In this document: positions 15,372 to 22,788 of the stretch, piece after piece
How the letters are laid out: the number at the start of each line of letters is the position of its first letter
Numbering within the stretch: the stretch's first letter is position 1
Assembly (NCBI RefSeq): GCF_039528175.1
Contig: NZ_BAAALH010000002.1
Span: 186,001-250,000, forward strand
Direction: 5' to 3'
Length of the DNA: 64,000 nucleotides
From: Citricoccus alkalitolerans
GTDB taxonomy: Bacteria > Actinomycetota > Actinomycetes > Actinomycetales > Micrococcaceae
Translations under genes and position numbers: made by a program
Notes under the pieces: generated by a model
The model's database searches: none
What the model was told of the DNA's origin: nothing
Seen by the model: the letters and a program-made list of their open reading frames with translations, nothing else

Positions 15372-16538
15372 CTAGTCGTCTCCACCAGCGTCGGTTTCCG
15401 CGGAGGACGGAGAGGCCGAACTGGGAGAGGGTGTCGGCGACGGTGTCGGCGGCGGTGTCGACGATGGGGACGGGGACGCAGTAGCCGAGGCTGAGGCAGA
15501 AGCGGATGCTGCCTCTGCTTCTGCCTCGGCCTCGGCCTCGGCCTGGCGCTGTTCTGCCTGGGCCTGGCGTTCGGCCTCCGCACGCTGGGCCTTCTCGCGC
15601 TGGGCCTTCTCGCGCTGTGCCTCCGCCTGGCGTTCCGCCGCCTCGCGCTGGCGCTTCGCCTCAGCCTGCCGCTTCTCTTCGGCCTGACGTTCGAGTTCCT
15701 CCCGCTCACGGGTCTGCAGCACGTTGCGCGTGCTGTTCATAGCTTTCAGGTCCGCTTGCGCGGCGGACAGAGCGCCCGTCAGCTTCTCCTGCAGCCGGGG
15801 CACGTCCGCAGCCCAGGCGAGTGAGGCCAGGGAGGTCCCCTCGGGATCGATGGTGGCGAAGGCCTTCTCCGCGGCCACGCCCTGCTCGACGGCGGCCGAG
15901 ATCGTCTCGATCTGGGTTTCGGCCTCCTCGGAGGTGGTGGGGTGCTCCTCCGGCAGGTCCTCCAAGGCGGCCAGCGCGGGAACGATCCGGCCGGCCAGGG
16001 TGCACGGCGCGGCCGAGGAGTACAGTCCGGACTCCTCAGTGCGCGCGGTCGATTGGGCCTCGCCCAGTTCGCTGCCGAAACCTTTCCTCGGCTGCTCGGG
16101 CAGCGGCACGGCGAACCCCGCTTCGGCCTGCTGGAGATTGACGACCTCTCCCCCGTGGTGGACCAGGGCCAGCCGGGTGCCCTCGGGGCCGTCCGACTCC
16201 TCCGGAAACTCCAGCTGGACCAATTCCCCGGGCTCGAGGAGTGTCGCCAGGTTGGCCATGGCCTCGTCCGCGAGGCAGTTCTCCACGGTGGGTTCCTCCC
16301 CCTCGGCTGCGGGTCGGGGAACCATCACACCGGCCAGCGTCACGGTCTCCTCGGTACCGTCCATGTTCACCACGAGGGTCTGGCCGTCCTCCACGCGCAC
16401 CACATGGCCGCTGGATTCGGCCGTACGCACGCCCTTGATGGCGCTCAACACGGCCAGGGTCAGCAGGAGTGCCGCGAGGAGGACGAACGCGATGATGCCC
16501 AGTACGGGGACCCGTCGGGCGGTTCGCTGTTCTGTCAT
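15372..16538 (-). CDS. Membrane-anchored SNase-fold-like protein with coiled coil
   Basis: A 388-residue protein of uncertain function. Residues about 10-33 form one membrane anchor (VLGIIAFVLLAALLLTLAVL). Residues about 40-155 resemble a staphylococcal-nuclease/OB fold (VVRVEDGQTLVVNMDGTEET, LALVHHGGEVVNLQQAEAGFA), but the catalytic arginine and glutamate region (LAGVMVPRP) does not fit an active nuclease. Then comes an alpha-helical region, a strongly charged Glu/Arg/Gln/Ala coiled coil (about 275-335) and a Ser/Pro/Thr/Ala tail. The ATG has GGAAG 6 bases upstream. It lies 18 bp before umuD on the same strand, so it may share its transcript. Confidence 0.7.
   Translation of the reverse strand: MTEQRTARRVPVLGIIAFVLLAALLLTLAVLSAIKGVRTAESSGHVVRVEDGQTLVVNMDGTEETVTLAGVMVPRPAAEGEEPTVENCLADEAMANLATLLEPGELVQLEFPEESDGPEGTRLALVHHGGEVVNLQQAEAGFAVPLPEQPRKGFGSELGEAQSTARTEESGLYSSAAPCTLAGRIVPALAALEDLPEEHPTTSEEAETQIETISAAVEQGVAAEKAFATIDPEGTSLASLAWAADVPRLQEKLTGALSAAQADLKAMNSTRNVLQTREREELERQAEEKRQAEAKRQREAAERQAEAQREKAQREKAQRAEAERQAQAEQRQAEAEAEAEAEAASASASASATASPSPSSTPPPTPSPTPSPSSASPSSAETDAGGDD
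15584..15613. repeat. 15-bp tandem duplication in coiled-coil coding region
   Basis: GCTGGGCCTTCTCGC occurs twice back to back (15584-15598 and 15599-15613), encoding the repeated residues AQREK. Hexameric GCCTCG-type repeats follow at about 15519-15541. This stretch should be prone to slipped-strand length change within the coiled coil and tail. Confidence 0.8.
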
Positions 16539-16607
16539 ATTCTTCCTGCAGTGGGGTGATCGCGGTGGCACTGAAGCTCGGGCAAAAGAGGAGAGCCACG
16601 GTGGCGC

Positions 16608-16650
16608 GGAGGGCCCGCAAGCTCAGAGAAGTCTACCAAGCGGGCCCTCC
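16608..16650 (-). terminator. Terminator downstream of gcvPT
   Basis: GGAGGGCCCGC at 16608-16618 pairs perfectly with GCGGGCCCTCC at 16640-16650 over a 21-base loop. It lies 64 bases after the gcvT stop codon (minus strand) and before the next gene. There is no long T tract. Confidence 0.5.
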
Positions 16651-16713
16651 CCTCCCGGAACCCGAAGGCTGGGCGACGCCGGCCCCTCGGCTGGCGCAGA
16701 GGCCCTGGCCTCA

Positions 16714-17931
16714 CTATTGGGCGCGGCGGTAGAACGGCGGTTCCACCACGGTGAACGGCTCGGCTTTGCCGCGCAGGTCCACGGAGAGCTCCGTGCCGGC
16801 ATCCTTGAACGCGACGTCGATCCGGGCCAGGGCGATCGGGTGGCCCAACGTGGGGCTGGGGACCCCGGAGGTGACCTCGCCGATCTGCTGGCCGCCGCCG
16901 TCGAGCACGGGATACCCGGCCCGTGCCGCCCGGCGGCCGGCGCCCTTCAACGCGACGATCGTCTGGCCGGTGGTGACGCCGGTGCCGGCTGCACGGGCGG
17001 CCAGTAGGGCGTCTCGACCGACGAAGTCGGTCTCCTTCGTCTTGAGCGGCACCGCGTTGCCGGCCCCCGACTCGCTCGGCAGATGGCCGAGGTCGAGCTC
17101 CTGGCCGTAGAGCGGCATGCCGGCCTCCAGGCGCAGGGAATCCCGGCTGGCCAGCCCGCACGGGAGCAGGTCGACGCCGAGTCCCTCCGCCGCCCCGAGG
17201 AGCGCGCGCCAGACTGCGGAGGCTGCGGTGGCCAACACCCCACGGTCAGCCACGGGGCCGATGATCAGCTCGAAGCCGTCCTCGCCGGTATACCCGGTGC
17301 GGGCGGCCAAGACGGGCACGTCGCCGGTCTCCCCACCGGTCCGGATAGTGGCCGGGCGGGCGGAGTAGTACCCCATTCCGCCTAGCTCGGCGGCTTCTTC
17401 CTCGGGAAGGACAGTGGCAAGGATCCGGGCGGCCTCCGGGCCCTGCACGGCGACCAGGGCCGTCTGCGAGGACTCGTTGCGGACCGTGGCGTCGAATCCG
17501 GCGGAGCGCTCGTTCAGCGCAGCCGCCACGGCCGCGGCATTGCCGGCATTGGGGACCACGAGGAACTCACGCGCGTCCGGTTCGGCCGCGTCCTCACCAC
17601 CGCCGTCCACCCGGTAGACGATCAGATCGTCCAAGATGGTCCCGGAATCCGTGCAGATCAGCGAGTACTTGGCTCGGCCCGGGGCGACGGCGGACACCCG
17701 GGCCGTCAGTGCGTAGTCCAGCGCCTCGGCCGCCTGCGGGCCGCTGATCCGCACCTCGCCCATGTGGGACAGGTCGAACAGGCCGGCGGAGGTGCGGACG
17801 GCCTGATGCTCGGCCAGCTCGGAACCGTACTTCAGGGGCATCTGCCAGCCGCCGAAGTCGGTGAAGGAGGCCCCCGCCTCCACGTGGACGCCGTGCAGCG
17901 GCGTGGTGCTGTTGCTGGTGCTCTCGCTCAT
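16714..17931 (-). CDS. gcvT: Glycine cleavage system T protein (aminomethyltransferase)
   Basis: Transfers the methylene group from the aminomethyl-lipoyl H protein to tetrahydrofolate and releases ammonia. The 405 residues show the family motifs FGGWQMPLKYGSELAEH, AGLFDLSHMGEVRISG, VLAARTGYTGEDGFELI and the C-terminal GEVTSGVPSPTLGHPIALA. The ATG at 17931 has AGGA upstream. It is 11 bp after gcvP. No gcvH or lpd follows, so the H protein must be encoded elsewhere. Products feed the same one-carbon pool as glyA and the sox operon. Confidence 0.97.
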   Translation of the reverse strand: MSESTSNSTTPLHGVHVEAGASFTDFGGWQMPLKYGSELAEHQAVRTSAGLFDLSHMGEVRISGPQAAEALDYALTARVSAVAPGRAKYSLICTDSGTILDDLIVYRVDGGGEDAAEPDAREFLVVPNAGNAAAVAAALNERSAGFDATVRNESSQTALVAVQGPEAARILATVLPEEEAAELGGMGYYSARPATIRTGGETGDVPVLAARTGYTGEDGFELIIGPVADRGVLATAASAVWRALLGAAEGLGVDLLPCGLASRDSLRLEAGMPLYGQELDLGHLPSESGAGNAVPLKTKETDFVGRDALLAARAAGTGVTTGQTIVALKGAGRRAARAGYPVLDGGGQQIGEVTSGVPSPTLGHPIALARIDVAFKDAGTELSVDLRGKAEPFTVVEPPFYRRAQ

Positions 17932-17942
17932 GGTGGGTCCTG

Positions 17943-20900
17943 TCAGTGGGAGACGGAGGATGAGGACTCGATGCTGTCTGCGACCGCGGTGGCCGACGCC
18001 GCGGCATCGGCGGGATCGGACTCCTCGAAGGACTCGATCGGCGGGCAGGAGCAGAACAGGTTGCGGTCCCCCCAGGCACCGTCGATGCGGCCCACCGGTG
18101 GGAAGTACTTGTCCCGGCGCAACGAGTCCACCGGGTAGGCGGCCTGCGAGCGCGGGTAGCTGCGGTCCCATTCGTCCGCGGTGAGCACCTCGGCCGGGTG
18201 CGGGGCGTTGCGCAGCACGGAGTCGGCCAGCGTCTGCGGGGTAGTCGCCTCCATCTCGGCGTGGATGGCCAGCATGGCGTCGATGAACCGGTCGATCTCG
18301 GCCAGGTCCTCGGACTCGGTCGGCTCCACCATGAGGGTGCCGGTCACCGGGAACGCCAGGGTGGGGGCGTGGAAGCCGTAGTCGATCAGGCGCTTGCAGA
18401 CATCTTCGGCGGTGACGCCGGACTTCGCGGTGAGTTCCCGCAGGTCCAGGATGCACTCGTGCGCCACCAGCCCGGTCTCGCCGGTGTAGAGAATCGGGAA
18501 GGCATCCCCGAGCTTCTTCGCCACGTAGTTGGCGTTGAGCAGGGCATACCGGGTGGCCTCGGTGAGGCCCTCGCCGCCCATCAGGTACAGGTAGGCCCAG
18601 GAGATCGGCATGACACCGGCCGAACCGTACGGTGCGGCGGTGATCGGCTGCTCGGCGGTGGGCAGGTACGGCTTGAGGTGCTCGGCCACGGCCACCGGGC
18701 CGACTCCGGGGCCGCCGCCGCCGTGCGGAATGCAGAAGGTCTTGTGAAGATTCAGGTGGGAGACGTCCCCGCCGAACTGACCCGGCTGGGCGAGACCGAC
18801 GAGCGCGTTGAGGTTCGCTCCATCGATGTAGACCTGCCCGCCGGCCTCGTGCACCTTGCGGCAGACCTCCCGGACATCGGCGTCATAGACGCCGTGCGTG
18901 GAGGGGTAGGTGATCATGATGGCTGCGATCCGGCCGGCGTTGGCCTCGATCTTGGCCTCCAGGTCGGCCGAGTCGATGGTGCCGTCCGGGGCGGTGGCGA
19001 CCACCACCACCTTGAGTCCGGCGAGCACCGCCGAGGCCGCGTTGGTGCCGTGGGCGGAGGCGGGGATGAGGCAGATGTCCCGCTCGCCCTCACCGTTGTC
19101 CAGGTGGTAGCGGCGGATGGCCAGCAGGCCAGCGTACTCGCCCTGGGACCCGGCGTTGGGCTGGATGGACACCCCGGCGTATCCGGTGATCTCCGCCAGC
19201 TTGTCCTCCAGGTCCCCCAGCAGGAAGCGCCACCCCTCGGTCTGGTGGTCCGGGGCGAACGGGTGGATGGAGCAGAACTCCGGCCAAGAGATGGACTCCA
19301 TCTCGGCCGTGGCGTTCAGTTTCATGGTGCAGGAGCCCAACGGGATCATGGTCCGGTCCAGGGCCAGGTCGTAGCCGGAGAGGCGCTTGAGGTAGCGCAG
19401 CATCTGGGTCTCGGACTTGTAGGTGTTGAACACCGGGTGGGTCATGAACCGACTGGTGCGCCGCTGGGCGGCGGGGATGCGCGCGGAAGCCAGGGAGCCG
19501 GCGTCGTGGGTGGAGCTGTTGGTAGTGCTGGCGGCGTTGCTGTCCTGCCGTGCCGGGAGGGACTCGCGCGGGGCGCCGAAGGCCGAGAGCACGGCGACGA
19601 GGTCCTCATCCGTGGTGGTCTCGTCACAGGAGATGCCGACCGTGCCGGCGTCCACGAGGCGCAGGTTGACCCCGGCGGCCTCGGCGGCGGTGACCACGGT
19701 GCGGGCCAGGCCAGGCACCGAGACCTGGATCGTGTCGAAGAAGGCGTCCTGGATGAGCTGGAAGCCCTCGGTCTCCAGGGCGGCGGCCAGGCGGGTGGCC
19801 TGGCGGTGGGCATGCTGGGCGATCGCGGTGACGCCCTCCGGGCCGTGGTAGACCGCGAACATGGAGGCCACGATGGCCAGCAGCGCCTGGGCGGTGCAGA
19901 TGTTGGAGGTGGCCTTCTCTCGGCGGATGTGCTGCTCACGGGTCTGCAGGGCCAGGCGGTACGCGGGCCGGCCTGCGGCATCCTGGGAGACGCCGACGAG
20001 GCGGCCGGGCAGCTGGCGTTCGAGTCCCTTGGGGACGGCCATGTAGGCAGCGTGGGGGCCGCCGAAGAACAGCGGGACGCCGAAGCGCTGGGTGTTGCCG
20101 ACGGCGATGTCCGCTCCCTGCTCTCCCGGAGGCGTGATCAGGGCCAGGGACAGCAGGTCGGCGGCGATCGCGACCATGGCGCCCCGGTCCTTGGCCTGGG
20201 AGATCGCGGCGGAGTGGTCATGGACCCGTCCGGAGTCGCCGGGCTGCTGGAGGACGATGCCGCACAGGCCCTTCTCGTCCAGGTCGGCACCGAGCTCGGA
20301 GGGCAGGCCGGCGGCGAGGTCGGCGGTGCGGACGTCCAGGCCGAGCGCCTGGGCGCGGCCCTCGATCACGGCCCGGGTCTGCGGGTAGAGATCGGCGTCC
20401 AGCAGGGTGATGCCGTCTTTGGCCTTCTTGTTGGCACGGTGCATCAGCAGGACGGCCTCGGCGGCGGCCGAGGACTCGTCCAGCATCGAGGCGTTGGCGA
20501 TCTCGAGGCCGGTGAGGTCGGAGACCATGGTCTGGAAGTTCAGCAGGGCCTCGAGGCGTCCCTGGGAGATCTCCGGCTGATACGGCGTGTACGCGGTGTA
20601 CCAGGCCGGGTTCTCGAGCACCTTGCGCAGCACCACAGGTGGGGTGACAGTGTCGAAGAAGCCGCGGCCGATCATCTGGGTCTTGACGATGTTGCGGTTC
20701 GCGATGGTGCGCAGGTCCTCCAGCACGGCTGCCTCGGTGAGGGCCGGCGGCAGGTTCAACGGCATCTGCTGGCGGATATCGGCGGGGACGGCCGCGTCCA
20801 CGAGGTCGTCCAGGGAGTCGAATCCCAGTTCGGCCAGCATCTGCTCGGCATCTGAGGGCCGCGGGCCGATGTGGCGGCTGGTGAAGGGAGCTGAAGCGGT

Positions 20901-20954
20901 ATCCCGTGGTTCGTGGCGTGACACGGGGATGTCGGTGGCGGTGGTGGTCTGCAT
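17943..20954 (-). CDS. gcvP: Glycine dehydrogenase (decarboxylating), P protein
   Basis: PLP-dependent P protein of the glycine cleavage system, 1003 residues, with the two halves fused in one chain. Motifs include FTSRHIGPRPSDAEQMLAEL at the start, QPNAGSQGEYAGLLAIRRYH in the middle, and the PLP-lysine segment HLNLHKTFCIPHGGGGPGVG. A Ser/Thr-rich linker (DSNAASTTNSSTHDAGS) joins the halves. ATG at 20954 with GGAGG 6 bases upstream is preferred. Expression is likely controlled by the tandem glycine riboswitch just upstream. Confidence 0.97.
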   Translation of the reverse strand: MQTTTATDIPVSRHEPRDTASAPFTSRHIGPRPSDAEQMLAELGFDSLDDLVDAAVPADIRQQMPLNLPPALTEAAVLEDLRTIANRNIVKTQMIGRGFFDTVTPPVVLRKVLENPAWYTAYTPYQPEISQGRLEALLNFQTMVSDLTGLEIANASMLDESSAAAEAVLLMHRANKKAKDGITLLDADLYPQTRAVIEGRAQALGLDVRTADLAAGLPSELGADLDEKGLCGIVLQQPGDSGRVHDHSAAISQAKDRGAMVAIAADLLSLALITPPGEQGADIAVGNTQRFGVPLFFGGPHAAYMAVPKGLERQLPGRLVGVSQDAAGRPAYRLALQTREQHIRREKATSNICTAQALLAIVASMFAVYHGPEGVTAIAQHAHRQATRLAAALETEGFQLIQDAFFDTIQVSVPGLARTVVTAAEAAGVNLRLVDAGTVGISCDETTTDEDLVAVLSAFGAPRESLPARQDSNAASTTNSSTHDAGSLASARIPAAQRRTSRFMTHPVFNTYKSETQMLRYLKRLSGYDLALDRTMIPLGSCTMKLNATAEMESISWPEFCSIHPFAPDHQTEGWRFLLGDLEDKLAEITGYAGVSIQPNAGSQGEYAGLLAIRRYHLDNGEGERDICLIPASAHGTNAASAVLAGLKVVVVATAPDGTIDSADLEAKIEANAGRIAAIMITYPSTHGVYDADVREVCRKVHEAGGQVYIDGANLNALVGLAQPGQFGGDVSHLNLHKTFCIPHGGGGPGVGPVAVAEHLKPYLPTAEQPITAAPYGSAGVMPISWAYLYLMGGEGLTEATRYALLNANYVAKKLGDAFPILYTGETGLVAHECILDLRELTAKSGVTAEDVCKRLIDYGFHAPTLAFPVTGTLMVEPTESEDLAEIDRFIDAMLAIHAEMEATTPQTLADSVLRNAPHPAEVLTADEWDRSYPRSQAAYPVDSLRRDKYFPPVGRIDGAWGDRNLFCSCPPIESFEESDPADAAASATAVADSIESSSSVSH

Positions 20955-20989
20955 GGTGGTCCTCCAGGGCGCTGTGGGCACGGAACGGT

Positions 20990-21222
20990 ACCTCCCCGCT
21001 CTGTCATCAACCTGAGAGATTCCGCCCGTATCTGGAGGATACGTCCTTGCACCGTCGGTGTCCGAGGGCGCTGGGCCCCGGAGCTTTCCAGAGTCGCCAT
21101 GCCCTGCGCGGTACCGGTGCCTGAGAGATTCTCGGGGAGAAATTGCTCCTTCGGCGGCTGCTCCCCCGGTGTCCTAGCGGTCCAGGGGACCTCCGGCGGT
21201 GGGGTTGCGGCGCTCTCCCGCG
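20990..21222 (-). ncRNA. Tandem glycine riboswitch upstream of gcvP
   Basis: The minus-strand leader of gcvP carries two glycine aptamers. The first runs from GCGGGAGAGCG (near 21220) through CGCCGAAGGAGCAA (near 21150) to GAATCTCTCAGGCACCGG (near 21120). The second runs from GACTCTGGAAAGC through CGACGGTGCAAGGACG to GAATCTCTCAGG (near 21015) and GACAGAGCGGGG (near 20993). These are the conserved glycine-riboswitch strings. Glycine binding normally turns on gcv expression. About 35 bases separate it from the gcvP start, so control of translation initiation or a nearby short hairpin is likely. Confidence 0.92.
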
Positions 21223-21327
21223 CTGGGTGCGTGACGTGCCGACCAGTCTTCCACAGACGGCTCGCCCGTGGCACAGTTCGAGGTTCCCGGTGACGGCTGG
21301 GGCGTCTGTGGCCGGCGGCAGTTCAGG

Positions 21328-22557
21328 TCAGCGGCCGGCGCTGCGACTGCGGCGCAGCCAGAGCGGGATCCCCGCGAGCAGGATCAGGCCGGCCACCCCG
21401 GCGAAGGTGGGCTCTGTTCCCAGGTAGGTGAAACCCACACCGCCGAACAACCCTGCCAGCCCCAGCCCGGTGTCGAAGCTCATGTTCCATCCCACACTGG
21501 CCCGGCCGTGGCTGGCGGCTCGGGCGAAGGCCATCACCAGACTGGCGGACTGCACGGTGCCGATCCCGACTCCCATCAGCACCAGGCAGGCGGCCAGGAG
21601 CCAGGGTGAGTGCACCAGGACCACGGCCACCAGACTTGCCGCGGTCATGACGATCCCGGCCGTGTACACCGCTGTGTGATCGAGCCGATCCGTCAACGAT
21701 CCCGAGATCCAGCGTCCGGCCACGGAGGCGGCCTGCATGGTCGCGATGAACACCGCCGGATGCGCGGTGTCCCCGCCCGGTCCGAACGCGATCACCAGCC
21801 CGTAGGCGGCCATACTGACGAGAAACGGCAGCAGCACCGGCCCCAGCGCGGCCCACCACCGCCCGGCCGCCGGACCGGAACCCGTGCCCGATGCGCGGGC
21901 CGCACCGCCCTGGTGTGCCTCACCCTCCACTGTGGCCTCCAGGGGCTCCAGCGGCTCGACGGTGCCTGTTCCGGAGACCTCAGCGGCTCGGTCCGGGACC
22001 CCACGCAGGGCCACGAAGGCGAGCAGCACGCACGTGGCGGCCATGAGCCGGAAGACCTCCAGTGGCACCACCCCGCTGAACCATAGGCCCAGCGGGGCAC
22101 CCACAGCGGCGGCGGCCGAGGTCGCCGCCCCGAACTGCCCCAGCGCACGCCCCGCCCGGTCCGGCCGGGAGACCGCCGGGACGGCCGCCGTCGCCACCAC
22201 CACCAGCACACCGAAGCCACATCCGACGGCCACACCGGCCACCAGGAGTGCCGCCACAGGGTGGGGGATGACGAGGCTCGCGCCGTGGCCACCGGCCATC
22301 AGCAACAGGGATGACCCGATGGTCCGGCGTGGTCCCCACCTCTGGCGCAGGGCGGGGGCCGCCGGCTGCACGGCGATCACACTGAGCATCATGATGGTCA
22401 GCAGGGTGCCGCCGGTGACTGCGGTCAGCCCACGGTCGAGACTGATCGGCACCATGGTGGAGTAGCTGAGGAAGAAGCCGGAGAATCCCCACACGGCGAT
22501 CCACATCAGGCCCCCCAGGGCCGAGGGCCCTCGAGCGGAGTGAGATGGCGTGGTCAC
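21328..22557 (-). CDS. MFS transporter
   Basis: About 409 residues with twelve hydrophobic segments (first: MWIAVWGFSGFFLSYSTMVP). The central loop is a long Gly/Glu/Pro-rich spacer (about 45 residues). The substrate is not evident. The GTG at 22557 directly follows a GAGGGG run, so an ATG 51 bases downstream is an alternative start. It sits after the gcv riboswitch region but is a separate transcript; the next gene upstream is divergent. Confidence 0.8.
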   Translation of the reverse strand: MTTPSHSARGPSALGGLMWIAVWGFSGFFLSYSTMVPISLDRGLTAVTGGTLLTIMMLSVIAVQPAAPALRQRWGPRRTIGSSLLLMAGGHGASLVIPHPVAALLVAGVAVGCGFGVLVVVATAAVPAVSRPDRAGRALGQFGAATSAAAAVGAPLGLWFSGVVPLEVFRLMAATCVLLAFVALRGVPDRAAEVSGTGTVEPLEPLEATVEGEAHQGGAARASGTGSGPAAGRWWAALGPVLLPFLVSMAAYGLVIAFGPGGDTAHPAVFIATMQAASVAGRWISGSLTDRLDHTAVYTAGIVMTAASLVAVVLVHSPWLLAACLVLMGVGIGTVQSASLVMAFARAASHGRASVGWNMSFDTGLGLAGLFGGVGFTYLGTEPTFAGVAGLILLAGIPLWLRRSRSAGR

Positions 22558-22788
22558 CCCCTCACCATAGGTGGATCGACGGAACCGCAGGCGGTATCCG
22601 GCTGGCCGGGCGGCCGGAGGTGAGTCCTCCAACGTTCGTCCTCCCTCCGGTCGCCCTCCGGCAACCTGGCGGCCATGAACATGTCGTTTACGGTCGCAAC
22701 ACTGAGTGCACCCTCGTCCACTCGCACCGCGGGGCAGCCACCGGGGAACTCCCCGCGCCGCCGTCGTGGTCTCCACCCGGAGGACACC

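Noticed and set aside
15419..15690. Repeat-rich stretch that at first looked like a CRISPR or minisatellite
   Set aside because: Repeats are short, irregular and in frame, encoding a coiled coil and Ser/Pro tail.
18198..20855. 885-codon open frame on the plus strand opposite gcvP
   Set aside because: Antisense shadow of a GC-rich gene: Gly/Val/Arg/Gln-rich, no domain, no ribosome site, fully covered by a certain gene.
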